Below the pieces are notes generated by a model. That model was not told the DNA's origin, did not search any database, and was given only the letters and a program-made list of their open reading frames with translations. The position numbers and the translations under genes are program-made. Positions 7,865-18,417 of a stretch of 64,000 bases of DNA are shown in pieces; the stretch's first letter is position 1, and the number at the start of each line of letters is the position of its first letter. The stretch spans positions 186,001 through 250,000 of the forward strand of contig NZ_JAUSVX010000004.1 in NCBI RefSeq assembly GCF_030814995.1, given 5' to 3'. Source of the DNA: Labrys wisconsinensis. Lineage in GTDB: Bacteria > Pseudomonadota > Alphaproteobacteria > Rhizobiales > Labraceae.

Positions 7865-9283
7865 ATGACGGCGAACCTGCCCGAGCCCTCCCACCCCGAT
7901 CCCCTGGCCGACGCGCCCGAGCTCTGCCGGCTCAGCGCCTCCGAGCTCGTCGCGGCCTATGCCCGGGGCGATCTGTCGCCGGTCGAGGTGGCCGAGGCGG
8001 CGCTGAGGCGGGCCGAAGCCATCGATCCCGGCCTCAACGCCTTCGTCGCGATCGACGCGGACGGTGCCCTGGCCGCGGCACGGGCTTCGCAAGCGCGCTG
8101 GCGCAGCGGCTCTCCGTCGAGTCCCGTCGACGGCGTGCCGGCGACCATCAAGGACATCGTCTGGGTCGAGGACTGGTCCATCCGCTACGGCAGCACGGCG
8201 ACCGATGCGGCGCCGGTCGAGGCCGACGCGCCCGCGGTCGCCAGGCTGCGGGCTGCCGGCTGCGTCTTCCTCGGCCTGACCACCACGCCCGAGTTCGGCT
8301 GGAAGGCGGTCACCGACAGCCCCGCCACCGGCATCACCCGCAATCCCCATGACCCCCGGCTCACGCCGGGCGGCTCGAGCGGCGGCGCCGCGGTCGCGGC
8401 CGCCACCGGGGCAGGCGTCTTCCACCTCGGCACCGACGGCGGCGGCTCGATCCGCATTCCCGCCGGCTTCTCCGGCATCGTCGGCCACAAGCCGTCCTTC
8501 GGCCGCGTCGCCGCCTACCCGATGAGCGCCTTCGGCACGGTGGCCCATATCGGCCCGATGGCCCGCACGGTCGCCGACGCCGCGGCGATGCTCGCCGCCA
8601 TGAGCGGGCCCGACCCGCGCGACTGGTACCAGCAGCCCGGCACGCTGCCGCCGCTCGAGGCGCCGGCCTTCGCCCTGGCCGGCACCCGCATCGGCTATTG
8701 GCGCGAGCCGCCGGTCGGCCGGCTCGACCCCGAGGTCGCCGCCCTCGTCGATGCCGCGGTCCGGCGCATCGAGGGGGAGGGCGCCGCGGTCGAGCCGGTC
8801 CGCCTGCCCGGCGAGGACCTCCACGGCCTCTTCCAGACCCTGTGGTTTTCCGGCGCCGCGGCGCGGCTCGCCGCCCTCGGGCCGGTCGAGCATGCGGGCA
8901 TCGATCCCGGGTTCCGGGCCGCCGCCGCTGCCGGGGGGCGCTTCAGCGCCGTCGACCTGACGCGGGCCTCGCAGCGGCGCGCCGAGTTCGGACGCGCGAT
9001 GGACGCTCTGCTGGCGCGCCATGCCGTCCTGGTCTCGCCGGCCGTCGCCGTGCCGGCCTTCGGCGCCGGGCTCGACGTGCCCGAGGGCTCGGGCCTGAGC
9101 CATTGGACGGAATGGGCGGGCTTCAGCTTTCCCCTCAATCTCAGCCAGCAGCCCGCCTGCGTCATTCCGGCGGGCAAGACGCGCCAGGGCCGGCCGGTCG
9201 GCCTCCAGATCGTCGGCGCGCGCGGGCAGGATGCGCAGGTCCTGGCTGCGGCCGCGGCCTTGCAGGCCTTGCTGGCGTCGTGA
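7865..9283 (+). CDS. Amidase-signature family hydrolase
   Basis: The 472-residue enzyme has the full amidase signature. The Ser-cisSer-Lys triad reads Lys96 (VPATIKDIVW), Ser171 (PGGSSGGAA) and nucleophile Ser195 (TDGGGSIRIPAG). The DGVPATIKD and GxxGxKPSFGRV segments are typical of this superfamily, which hydrolyses amides, carbamates or ureas and includes GatA. The C-terminal part (PLNLSQQPACVIPAG, GLQIVGARGQDAQVL) is also canonical. No GatB or GatC gene is adjacent and the sequence is more like general amidases than GatA, so the substrate cannot be stated. No signal peptide is seen. Confidence 0.9.
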   Translation: MTANLPEPSHPDPLADAPELCRLSASELVAAYARGDLSPVEVAEAALRRAEAIDPGLNAFVAIDADGALAAARASQARWRSGSPSSPVDGVPATIKDIVWVEDWSIRYGSTATDAAPVEADAPAVARLRAAGCVFLGLTTTPEFGWKAVTDSPATGITRNPHDPRLTPGGSSGGAAVAAATGAGVFHLGTDGGGSIRIPAGFSGIVGHKPSFGRVAAYPMSAFGTVAHIGPMARTVADAAAMLAAMSGPDPRDWYQQPGTLPPLEAPAFALAGTRIGYWREPPVGRLDPEVAALVDAAVRRIEGEGAAVEPVRLPGEDLHGLFQTLWFSGAAARLAALGPVEHAGIDPGFRAAAAAGGRFSAVDLTRASQRRAEFGRAMDALLARHAVLVSPAVAVPAFGAGLDVPEGSGLSHWTEWAGFSFPLNLSQQPACVIPAGKTRQGRPVGLQIVGARGQDAQVLAAAAALQALLAS

Positions 9284-9302
9284 CTCTGCGCCGCGGCCCG
9301 GC

Positions 9303-10829
9303 TCAGCGGCGCAGCCGCATCCCCAGGGCCTTGAACAGGACCAGCGCCGCCAGGCCGTAGACGGCGCCGCCGGCCAGCCCCACCAGCACGAGCTTGGCCG
9401 GCTCGCGCAACTGCCGCGACACGCCGGCGACGTAAGGGTCGGCCAGGGCCTCGGCCAGCACCATGGCGGCGCCCATCAGCGCCGTGGCGACGGTGAGCCC
9501 GCCCAGGGCGTTGAGCAGGCGCCGGTCGGGCACCATCCGGCCGCTGCGCACGGCCAGGACCATCAGGATGCCGAGATTGACCCAGGCGCCGATCGAGGTC
9601 GCCAGCGCCAGCCCGGCCTGCTGCAGCGGCCCCATCAGCACGATCTTGAAGCCGACATTGACGGCGATCGCCGTGAGCGAGGCCCAGAGCGGCGTCGCCG
9701 TGTCGCCGCGGGCATAGAAGCTGGCGACGGCGGAGCGGATCAGCACGATTGCCGGCAGGCCGACGCCATAGGCCAGCAGCGCCGCCCCGGCCGCCTCGGC
9801 CGAGGCGCTGGTGAAGGCGCCACGGGCGAAGAAGGCTTGCATGATCAGTTCGGGCACGGTGAGGAAGGCGGCGAAGAACGGCGCGGCCATGAACCAGATC
9901 AGCAGCATGGCCCGGTTCTGGGCCGCATGGGCCTTGTCCGGCTCGCCGGCGGCGATGAAGCGGCTCATCTCGGGCAGCAGCACGGTGCCCGCGGCGATGG
10001 CGATGACGCCGTAGGGGAGCTGGTAGATGCGGTCGGCATAGAACAGCGAGGACACCGCGCCGGAGGGCAGCGTCGAGGCGATGATGGTGTCGGCGAACAT
10101 GGCGATCTGCACGCCCATCGAGCCGATCAGCGCCGGTCCGAGGCTGCGGAAGAAGCGCCGCAGCTCCGGATCGAGGCGGATCGCCCGCAGGCGGGCGAGC
10201 AGGCGGGCGCGCCGGGCGGCCCACCAGACCACGCCGAGCTGCGCCGCGCCCGAGATCGTGACGCCCCAGGCCACCGCGTGGGCGGGGGACGGGAAGAGGG
10301 GCGCGGCCAGAAGGGCTGCGATCCACACCAGGTTGAGCAGGATCGGCGCCGCCGCGAAGGCGGTGAAGCGGCCGGCGGCGTTGAGCACGGCGCCGTACAG
10401 CGTCGCCAGCGTGATCAGCGGCAGGTAGGGGAAGGTGATGCGGGTGAGGGTCACCGCGAGGTCGAACTGGCCCGCCTCGTTGCCGAAGCCCGGGGCGAGC
10501 ACCGAGACCACCTGCGGCATGAACAGGATGGCGGCGAGCGTGACGGCCAGCGTCGAGACGAGCAGCAGCGAGGCAATCCGGCCCTGGAACTCGGCCGCGG
10601 CGGATCTGCCCGCCTGCTCCTCGATTCTCGTATAGGCCGGCACGAAGCTGTTGCTGAAGGCGCCTTCGCCGAAGATCGCCCGGAAATTGTTGGGCAGGCG
10701 GAAGGCGACGACGAAGGCGTCGGCCATCGGTCCAGTGCCGAGGATCGCCGCCGTGAACACATCGCGGGCAAAGCCGGTGACGCGCGAGACCAGCGTCCAG
10801 GCACCGACGGACAGGATTTTCTTCAGCAA
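9303..10829 (-). CDS. murJ: Lipid II flippase MurJ (MviN)
   Basis: The 508-residue protein is a polytopic membrane protein of the MOP superfamily that flips lipid II across the inner membrane for peptidoglycan synthesis. It begins with the diagnostic LKKILSVGAWTLVSRVTGFARDVFTAAILGTGPMADAF, followed by RLPNNFRAIFGEGAFSNSFVP, and has about 14 hydrophobic segments. The family's ARG-type region with FYARGDTATPL is near residue 370. The start appears to be TTG, as no in-frame ATG or GTG lies nearby and the first residues already match the family start. It is transcribed toward the amidase gene, 20 bp away, so the two converge. Confidence 0.95.
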   Translation of the reverse strand: MLKKILSVGAWTLVSRVTGFARDVFTAAILGTGPMADAFVVAFRLPNNFRAIFGEGAFSNSFVPAYTRIEEQAGRSAAAEFQGRIASLLLVSTLAVTLAAILFMPQVVSVLAPGFGNEAGQFDLAVTLTRITFPYLPLITLATLYGAVLNAAGRFTAFAAAPILLNLVWIAALLAAPLFPSPAHAVAWGVTISGAAQLGVVWWAARRARLLARLRAIRLDPELRRFFRSLGPALIGSMGVQIAMFADTIIASTLPSGAVSSLFYADRIYQLPYGVIAIAAGTVLLPEMSRFIAAGEPDKAHAAQNRAMLLIWFMAAPFFAAFLTVPELIMQAFFARGAFTSASAEAAGAALLAYGVGLPAIVLIRSAVASFYARGDTATPLWASLTAIAVNVGFKIVLMGPLQQAGLALATSIGAWVNLGILMVLAVRSGRMVPDRRLLNALGGLTVATALMGAAMVLAEALADPYVAGVSRQLREPAKLVLVGLAGGAVYGLAALVLFKALGMRLRR

Positions 10830-10891
10830 GACGGGGTTCCGGCGACCATGGGCTGGTCATACCAGCCACCATCGCGTTCGCGAAGGGCCGG

Positions 10892-10988
10892 AAAAGAAAG
10901 AGGCCGCAGCTTGCGCTGCGGCCCAAGTCTAGGGAGGAAACGCCCAAGGAGGGCTGTCAGACGGGGAACAGGTCCGCGCCATCTGACG
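10892..10988 (-). ncRNA. Candidate trans-acting small RNA with CCUCCC motif and intrinsic terminator
   Basis: Reading the reverse strand, about 97 nt fold into three elements. First, a 5' hairpin with perfect arms GTCAGA (10987-10982) and TCTGAC (10961-10956). Second, a small GCCC-TCCTT-GGGC hairpin (10954-10942), followed by unpaired GTTTCCTCCCTAGAC. Third, a perfect 9-bp terminator stem, GGCCGCAGC/GCTGCGGCC with a 4-nt loop (10923-10902), followed by TCTTTCTTTTCC. The exposed CCUCCC and UCCUU could pair with Shine-Dalgarno sequences, as in several alphaproteobacterial regulatory RNAs. No gene on this strand ends here: sodB stops 366 nt earlier with its own hairpin. The identity with any named RNA family is not claimed. 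Confidence 0.6.
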
Positions 10989-10994
10989 AGGTTT

Positions 10995-11022
10995 AATTTA
11001 GTGTGCGACGCACAATAAACAA
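10995..11022 (-). promoter_or_regulatory. Promoter-like sequence for the small RNA, with palindrome in the spacer
   Basis: On the reverse strand a -35-like TTGTTT (11022-11017) and a -10-like TAAATT (11000-10995) are 16 bp apart, which would start transcription near 10988, exactly at the first hairpin of the RNA. The spacer holds a near-perfect palindrome, TGTGCG-N-CGCACA on the forward strand (11002-11014), a plausible repressor site. The spot is notably AT-rich for this genome. Confidence 0.45.
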
Positions 11023-11300
11023 TTGCCAATATTGCATGGCTGCCATTCGACATATGCAGATTTTGGGGAGCGTTTGTGCAGGTTGAACCGGTCCACCGCA
11101 AGCTGCTCTGCGGTTGCGGCATGGGGCGCCTCTCGCACCCTGAAATGGGCGGCTTCGAGCCCGGCAAGCTTCTTCGCACTTGCAGCAAAAGTCGCCTCCG
11201 CGGTGCCCTCGGCGGTGAAAAAACCGCTCGCCGTCGCGGCATTTTTTGCAGGTGCGGAGGGAAGACGGCGGAGGTTGCGCTTTGCGGCCGGCGGCTGCGG

Positions 11301-11325
11301 CGACCGGGCCTGTGGGGCCCGGTCG
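11301..11325 (-). terminator. GC-rich hairpin downstream of sodB
   Basis: Perfect 10-bp arms CGACCGGGCC and GGCCCGGTCG surround a TGTGG loop about 30 nt after the sodB stop codon. There is no T-run, so it may act with Rho or protect the mRNA 3' end. A very similar stem follows groEL (14307-14328). Confidence 0.5.
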
Positions 11326-11354
11326 ATCTCTTCACGGCATCGAAGACGTGGCGC

Positions 11355-11954
11355 TCACTTCACCGCGGCGTCGTAGAGCTCGGCGACGTGGTCCCAGTTC
11401 ACCAGGCTGTCGACGAAGGCCTTGAGATAGTCGGGGCGGCGGTTGCGGTAGTCGATGTAGTAGGAGTGCTCCCAGACGTCGACGCCGAGGATCGGGGTCG
11501 CGCCGTGCACCAGCGGGTTCTCGCCGTTGGGGGTCTTGGACACGATCACCTTGCCGTCCTTGACCGCCAGCCAGGCCCAGCCGGAGCCGAACTGCGTCAC
11601 GCCGGCCTGGATGAACTCTTCCTTGGCCTTCTCTACCGAGCCCAGGCCGTCGACGATGGCCTTCTCCAGCTTGCCCGGGATGCTGCCGCCGCCGTGCGGC
11701 TTCATCCACTTCCAGAAATGGATGTGGTTGTAGTGCTGGCCGGCATTGTTGAACACGCCGGGATTCTTGCCATGGGAGCCCTTGACGACCTCCTCCAGGC
11801 TCTTGCCTTCCCACTCCGTGCCTTTGATCAGGTTGTTGAGGTTGTTGACATAGGCGAGGTGGTGCTTGTCGTGGTGGAACTCGAGCGTCTCCTTCGACAT
11901 GGTCGGGCCGAGAGCGTCATGGGCGTAGGGCAGGTCGGGCAGGGTGAAGGACAT
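11355..11954 (-). CDS. sodB: Superoxide dismutase, Fe/Mn type
   Basis: The 199-residue enzyme converts superoxide to peroxide and oxygen in the cytoplasm. Metal ligands are visible in order: His in TLEFHHDKHHLAYV (about residue 27), His in NNAGQHYNHIHFW (about 74), and Asp and His in LGVDVWEHSYY (about 157 and 161). GQHYNH with the downstream FGSGWAWL is common among rhizobial enzymes, and the choice of Fe or Mn cannot be fixed from these residues. The ATG at 11954 is the family start (MSFTLPDLPYAHDAL). No signal peptide. It stands alone with its own hairpin. Confidence 0.96.
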   Translation of the reverse strand: MSFTLPDLPYAHDALGPTMSKETLEFHHDKHHLAYVNNLNNLIKGTEWEGKSLEEVVKGSHGKNPGVFNNAGQHYNHIHFWKWMKPHGGGSIPGKLEKAIVDGLGSVEKAKEEFIQAGVTQFGSGWAWLAVKDGKVIVSKTPNGENPLVHGATPILGVDVWEHSYYIDYRNRRPDYLKAFVDSLVNWDHVAELYDAAVK

Positions 11955-12186
11955 GGCGTTCCTCTGATTCCTCGGGTGGACACGCCCCGGACGGGGGTGA
12001 GGGGGAGGCGGCCGAGCCGCCATCCTCCTGACAATTAGGCCGACCCCGCCTCCGGTTCAACCGCCAGCCTGGCGATATGTGAATTCTCCCGCTCATCCAC
12101 GGCGAGGATGTGAAATGGGGTCCGCCGCGCGCTTCCGGCCGCGCCGGCGTTCCCGATCTGATCGCAGGAAGCGGATAAAAGAATAG

Positions 12187-14286
<2,100 letters not shown>

Positions 14287-14306
14287 CGCTCGCGGCGAGC
14301 CTGTCC

Positions 14307-14328
14307 GGCCGGGCCACAGGGCCCGGCC
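14307..14328. terminator. Hairpin between convergent groEL and ptrB
   Basis: GGCCGGGCC and GGCCCGGCC form a perfect 9-bp stem around ACAG, 20 bp after groEL and 15 bp after ptrB on the other strand. It could serve both convergent genes. It lacks a T-run on either side. Confidence 0.5.
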
Positions 14329-14343
14329 GATCCATTCCGGCGG

Positions 14344-16443
14344 TCAGGCCCTTCCCGCCACCATCAGCGCGAAGGCCTGCACCAGCGCCACTTCCTTCAG
14401 CCGGTCGAAGCGGCCCGACGCGCCGCCATGGCCGGCATCCATGTTGACCCGGAAGGCGATCGGGTTGGCGTCGGTCTTGAGCGCGCGCAGGCGCGCCACC
14501 CATTTCGCCGGCTCCCAATAGGTGACGCGCGGGTCGGTGAGGCCGGCCAGCACCAGCATCGGCGGATAGGCCCTGGCCTCGACATTGTCGACGGGGCTAT
14601 AGGCGCGGATGCCGGCGAAGGCGTCCGCGTCCGCGATCGGGTTGCCCCATTCCGGCCATTCCGGCGGGGTCAGCGGCAGGCTGTCGTCGAGCATGGTGGC
14701 GAGGACGTCGACGAAGGGCACCTCGGCGAGGATCGCGCCGAACAGGTCAGGCGCCAGGTTGGCGACCGCTCCCATCAGCATGCCGCCGGCCGATCCGCCA
14801 TGGGCGACGATGCGCCCGCGGCTGGTGAGGCGCTCGCGAGCCAGGTGCTCGCCGGCGGCGACGAAGTCGCTGAAGCTGTTCGGCTTCTTCGTGAGCTTGC
14901 CTTCCCGGTACCAGCGCCAGCCCTTCTCCGTGCCGCCCCGGATATGGGCGATGGCATAGACGAAGCCGCGATCGACCAGCGACAGTGCGTTGGTCGAGAA
15001 TGCGGCGGGGATCGAGATGCCATAGGCGCCGTAGCCGTAGAGCAGGCAGGGCGCGGAGCCGTCGAGCGGGGTCGTCCTGCGGTAGAGCAGCGACACCGGC
15101 ACGCTTTCGCCGTCGGGCGCCGGCGCCATCAGCCGGCGCGTCACGTAGTGCGCCGGGTCGTGCCCGGAGGGCACCTCCTGGCGCTTGCGCAAGGTCCGAT
15201 GGCGGCCGGCCATGTCGTAGTCGTAGGTCTCGGCCGGCGTGGTCATCGAGGAATAGGTGAAGCGCAGCGTATCGGTGACGAACTCGAAGCCCGCATCCAT
15301 GCCGAGCGAATAGGCCTCCTCGGCGAAGGCGATGGCGTGCTCCTCGCCGCTGCCCAGCGCGCGCACGACGATGCGCGGCAGCCCGTCCTCGCGCTCCAGG
15401 CGCACAAGCCAGCCCTCGAGCACGGCCAGCGACAGGATCATCCGGCCCGGCCGGTGCGCCAGCAGATCGCGCCAGCGGCCTCGCGAAGGATCGGCGAGCG
15501 GCGCGAGCACGACCTTGAAGTCCTCGGCGCCGTCGGCATTGGTGAGGATGACGAGGCTTTCGCCGTCCGGCCAGGACGGGTGGTGCTCGACCTCGTAGCG
15601 CACGCCGGGCTCCCGCGGCGCCACCAGGCGGGGCGGCGCCTCGGGCGCGGCGAGGTCGAGCAGCCGCACCTCGGCGGTCTCGTGATCGTGGATCGAGATC
15701 AGGCCGAAGCGGCCGGACTGGGTCTCGCCCAGGCTGACGAACATGCCGGTATCGGCTTCCTCGTAGACCAGCGCGTCCGCCGCGGCCGGCGTGCCGAGCT
15801 CGTGGCGGAAGACGCGCAGGGCCCGGTGATGCTCGTCCACCTGCACATAGAAGAAGCAGCGCCCGTCCGCGCTCCACACCGCCCCGCCCGCGGTGTCGGG
15901 CACGATGTCGTCGAGCATGGCACCGCTCATCGCGTCGAGCACGCGCATCTCGTAGAGCTCGGAGCCCTTGGCGTCGGCGCTCCAGGCCAGGTGCCGGTGA
16001 TCGCGCGAATGGCTGGAGCCGCCCATCTGGAAGAAGGCGCTGCCTTCCGCCAGCCGGTCGCCGTCGAGCAGCACCGTCTCCTCGCCGCCCTCGCGCGGCC
16101 GGCGGCAATGCAGCCGGTGCTGTCCGCCTTCGCGGAAGCGCGCGTAATAGGCGTAGGGGCCGTCCGGCGCCGGCACGCTCGAATCGTCCGGCTTGAGACG
16201 GCCCTTGAGCTCGGCGAACAGGGTTTCCTGCAGGGCCTGCGTCGGCCCCAGCACGGTCCCGGCATAGGCGTTCTCAGCCTGGAGATGAGCACGGATGTCG
16301 GCCGGCAGCGCTGCGGGATCGCGCAGCACCTCCTGCCAGTTGTCGGCGCGCAGCCAGGCATAGTCGTCGGTCAGCCGTACCCCGTGCACGACCCGCTCGA
16401 CCGGGCGCTTCTCCGCCACGGGCGGCCGCATCGCATCCGCCAT
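14344..16443 (-). CDS. ptrB: Oligopeptidase B (prolyl oligopeptidase family, S9A)
   Basis: The 699-residue cytoplasmic serine peptidase cleaves short peptides after basic residues. An N-terminal seven-blade propeller (about residues 70-400) is followed by the alpha/beta-hydrolase domain. The triad is visible: Ser in VAHGGSAGGMLMG (GxSxGG), Asp in LAGLTDPRVTYWEP and His in NMDAGHGGASGR. YGYGAYGIS and HIRGGTEKGWRWY are typical of PtrB. The ATG lies one base after the msrB stop codon, so the two genes form an operon. Met+6 is an alternative start. Confidence 0.94.
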   Translation of the reverse strand: MADAMRPPVAEKRPVERVVHGVRLTDDYAWLRADNWQEVLRDPAALPADIRAHLQAENAYAGTVLGPTQALQETLFAELKGRLKPDDSSVPAPDGPYAYYARFREGGQHRLHCRRPREGGEETVLLDGDRLAEGSAFFQMGGSSHSRDHRHLAWSADAKGSELYEMRVLDAMSGAMLDDIVPDTAGGAVWSADGRCFFYVQVDEHHRALRVFRHELGTPAAADALVYEEADTGMFVSLGETQSGRFGLISIHDHETAEVRLLDLAAPEAPPRLVAPREPGVRYEVEHHPSWPDGESLVILTNADGAEDFKVVLAPLADPSRGRWRDLLAHRPGRMILSLAVLEGWLVRLEREDGLPRIVVRALGSGEEHAIAFAEEAYSLGMDAGFEFVTDTLRFTYSSMTTPAETYDYDMAGRHRTLRKRQEVPSGHDPAHYVTRRLMAPAPDGESVPVSLLYRRTTPLDGSAPCLLYGYGAYGISIPAAFSTNALSLVDRGFVYAIAHIRGGTEKGWRWYREGKLTKKPNSFSDFVAAGEHLARERLTSRGRIVAHGGSAGGMLMGAVANLAPDLFGAILAEVPFVDVLATMLDDSLPLTPPEWPEWGNPIADADAFAGIRAYSPVDNVEARAYPPMLVLAGLTDPRVTYWEPAKWVARLRALKTDANPIAFRVNMDAGHGGASGRFDRLKEVALVQAFALMVAGRA

Positions 16444-16444
16444 C

Positions 16445-16864
16445 TCAGGCGCCCTCGGGGGTGAAGCGCATGGCATGGCCGTTCAGGCAATAGCGCAGGC
16501 CCGTCGGCCTGGGACCGTCGGGGAAGACATGGCCGAGATGGCCCTCGCAGGCGGCGCAGCGGATCTCGGTGCGCCGCATGCCGTGCGACAGATCATCGAT
16601 CTCGATGATCGCGTCCGGCGAGACCGAGGCAAAGAAGCTCGGCCAGCCGCAGCCGGCATCGAACTTGGTGTCGGACAGGAACAGCGGCGCGCCGCAGCCG
16701 GCGCAGGAATAGAGCCCGGCCTCGTTGCTGTTCCAGAAGGGGCCGGTGAACGGGCGCTCCGTGCCGTGCTGGCGCAGGACGCGATACTGCTCCGGCGTCA
16801 GCTCGGCGCGCCATTCGGCGTCGCTCTTGATGATCCTGTCGCGGGTGGTGGGCGCGCTGGGCAT
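16445..16864 (-). CDS. msrB: Peptide-methionine (R)-S-oxide reductase MsrB
   Basis: The 139-residue enzyme reduces methionine-R-sulfoxide in proteins. Structural zinc is bound by two CxxC pairs (CAGC and CAAC), and the catalytic Cys is in [13 protein letters not shown] near the C-terminus. WPSFFASV and [11 protein letters not shown] are family signatures. There is no signal peptide, so it is cytoplasmic. It is the first gene of a two-gene unit with ptrB, separated by one nucleotide, which links oxidised-protein repair and peptide turnover. Confidence 0.96.
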   Translation of the reverse strand: MPSAPTTRDRIIKSDAEWRAELTPEQYRVLRQHGTERPFTGPFWNSNEAGLYSCAGCGAPLFLSDTKFDAGCGWPSFFASVSPDAIIEIDDLSHGMRRTEIRCAACEGHLGHVFPDGPRPTGLRYCLNGHAMRFTPEGA

Positions 16865-17300
16865 GGTTCGTCTCCGGTTGCCTCGCCGCAGACATAGGCG
16901 CGATGGGCCGGGCCGGCAACGCGCCGGCCCAAGGATTCGCCAGCACCGCCGCCCGCCGGCTCTGCCCGCCCCGCCGTTCCGGCTGCGCCAACCCGAATCA
17001 CCGGATGCTCGAACGTTACGAACCTGTAAGATTAACGGATTCCGAAGCGGTCGGGAAAACGCGCCGCCCACTTGGCGCGATGCCGTCAGGGCATCGTGTT
17101 TGGTACAAAAAAACTCCGGATGTCTTTGCAAAGACCTTGCCGGGGCAGACTAGACAGATTAAGTCAGAACGCGATTGGTTTTTCGCGATTCCATGTAGAG
17201 CGAAGTGGATCCGTTGCAGGCCGTGCTTTCTTCGGCTGCAATGTGTCCAGTGTTGCAGGGAAGAGTCGGCGAAGGTCGACCTCAGACAAACGAAAGTCGG
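16865..17300. other. Divergent msrB / mucR control region
   Basis: The 436-bp spacer is AT-richer than the genome average from about 17010 to 17260, as expected for a region controlled by MucR, which favours AT-rich DNA and usually autoregulates. It holds the GTCTTTGCAAAGAC palindrome (17122-17135), a run of seven A at 17107-17113, a GATTC (GANTC) at 17037-17041 and a repeated CGCGATT around an intervening TTTTT (about 17170-17190). No ORF is supported. Confidence 0.5.
17122..17135. promoter_or_regulatory. Perfect 14-bp palindrome upstream of mucR
   Basis: GTCTTTGCAAAGAC is fully self-complementary. On the reverse strand it is followed after eight bases by a run of seven T, so it could also be a weak intrinsic terminator for a reverse transcript. 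On the forward strand it is a candidate operator about 165 bp before mucR. Confidence 0.4.
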
Positions 17301-17726
17301 ATGAACATGAGCGACGGATCGAACGGCTCGGATTTCATTGAACTGGCGGCTGACATCGTCTCCGCCTATGTCAGCAACAACTCCGTTGCGGCTTCTGACC
17401 TCCCGAACCTCATTGGTGAGATCCACAGCGCCCTGCTGCGCGTATCCAGCGGTGTTCAGGAAGCGCCGGTGGAAGCTCCGAAGCCCGCCGTCCCGGTCAA
17501 GCGGTCGGTGACGCCGGACTACATCATCTGCCTGGAAGACGGCAAGAAGTTCAAGTCGCTGAAGCGCCATCTGCGCACCCAGTACAACATGTCGCCGGAG
17601 GAATATCGCGAGAAGTGGGCACTTCCCGCCGACTATCCGATGGTGGCCCCGAACTATGCCCAGGCGCGCTCCAACCTCGCCAAGCAGATGGGCCTCGGCC
17701 AGCAGCGCCGCCGCAAGGGCCGATAA
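17301..17726 (+). CDS. mucR: MucR/Ros family transcriptional regulator with altered zinc finger
   Basis: The 141-residue protein is a MucR/Ros regulator, H-NS-like DNA-binding proteins that control exopolysaccharide, motility and cell-cycle genes in Rhizobiales. The N-terminal oligomerisation helix (about 11-50) and the zinc-finger region with [14 protein letters not shown] (77-90), EEYREKW and [13 protein letters not shown] are clear. Compared with the Ros ligands Cys-Cys-His-His, this protein has Cys77, Asp80, His90 and then Gln94-Tyr95, so the last His is absent. Family members that fold without a full zinc site are known. Two ATGs (17301, 17307) are possible starts. Confidence 0.94.
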   Translation: MNMSDGSNGSDFIELAADIVSAYVSNNSVAASDLPNLIGEIHSALLRVSSGVQEAPVEAPKPAVPVKRSVTPDYIICLEDGKKFKSLKRHLRTQYNMSPEEYREKWALPADYPMVAPNYAQARSNLAKQMGLGQQRRRKGR

Positions 17727-17930
17727 AACACCGATGACCGGCGGGCTTGGCTCATCGGCCATCGGTCGAGTCCGCGCGGCGCTCGATCGTCACACGGCTG
17801 GCTCCGGCCGCAGGCTGGAGCCGACAGTATAAGCTCTTCGGAAGCGGACTCGGACGGGCCGGGGCGGTCGACGTCACGCCGGCCTGTGGCTTCTGCGCCG
17901 CGGCCGGGGATCGCGCGTGGTGGAGAGCCG

Positions 17931-18350
17931 TCAGGCCGCGGCGAGCGCCTGGCGCGCATCGGCACGCATGCGTTCGACCATGGATTTGAGCCCGTTGGAC
18001 CGCTGCGGCGTCAGGTGCTCCTCCAGGCCGAGGTCCCGGAACACCTTGAGCGCGTCGGTGGCCAGGATCTCGGCGGCGGGCTTGCCCGAGAACAGCGCGA
18101 TCAGGATCGCCACCAGGCCCTTGACGATATGGGCGTCGCTGTCGCCCTGGAAGAACAGGCGGCCGTCGCTGGCGCCGGTCAGCAGCCAGACCTGGCTGAC
18201 GCAGCCCTGCACCTTGTTCTCCGCCGTGCGTGCGCCCTCGGGCAGCGGCTCCAGCAGCCGGCCCAGTTCGATGAGATAGCGGTAGCGGTCTTCCCATTCG
18301 TCCAGGAAGCCGAAATTCTCGACGATGTCGGCGATCGCGGGGATGCTCAT
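17931..18350 (-). CDS. sufE: SufE-family cysteine desulfurase activator
   Basis: The 139-residue protein accepts sulfur from the cysteine desulfurase SufS for Fe-S cluster assembly. The acceptor is Cys50 in NKVQGCVSQVW, the family's hallmark; RYRYLIELGRLLEPLP precedes it and SNGLKSMVERM closes the domain. No sufBCDS genes are adjacent, which is common in this order. The start is MSIPAIADIV; an ATG three codons upstream is an alternative. Confidence 0.93.
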   Translation of the reverse strand: MSIPAIADIVENFGFLDEWEDRYRYLIELGRLLEPLPEGARTAENKVQGCVSQVWLLTGASDGRLFFQGDSDAHIVKGLVAILIALFSGKPAAEILATDALKVFRDLGLEEHLTPQRSNGLKSMVERMRADARQALAAA

Positions 18351-18417
18351 GCCCTGCATATAGGCCCTGCGGCGTCCGGAGAAAAGCAAGGGCGGCGCGA
18401 GGCCTGCGCCGCCGCGG

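Larger units (their letters stand above)
10830..11354. other. murJ-sodB intergenic region carrying a small-RNA candidate
   Basis: This 525-bp spacer holds, on the reverse strand, the sodB hairpin (11301-11325), a promoter-like sequence (10995-11022) and a small-RNA candidate ending in an intrinsic terminator (10892-10988). Open frames across 11030-11350 on both strands have the base composition of non-coding GC-rich DNA and no recognisable protein; I do not call them as genes. Confidence 0.55.

Noticed and set aside
9231-11018. Long open frame on the forward strand opposite murJ
   Set aside because: The translation is a Gly/Arg/Glu/Gln-rich low-complexity product typical of the antisense of GC-rich coding DNA, while the reverse strand encodes MurJ.
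11023-11376. Forward open frame of about 117 codons upstream of sodB
   Set aside because: It is Ala/Arg-rich, crosses the sodB hairpin and the end of sodB, and has no Shine-Dalgarno or recognisable motif.
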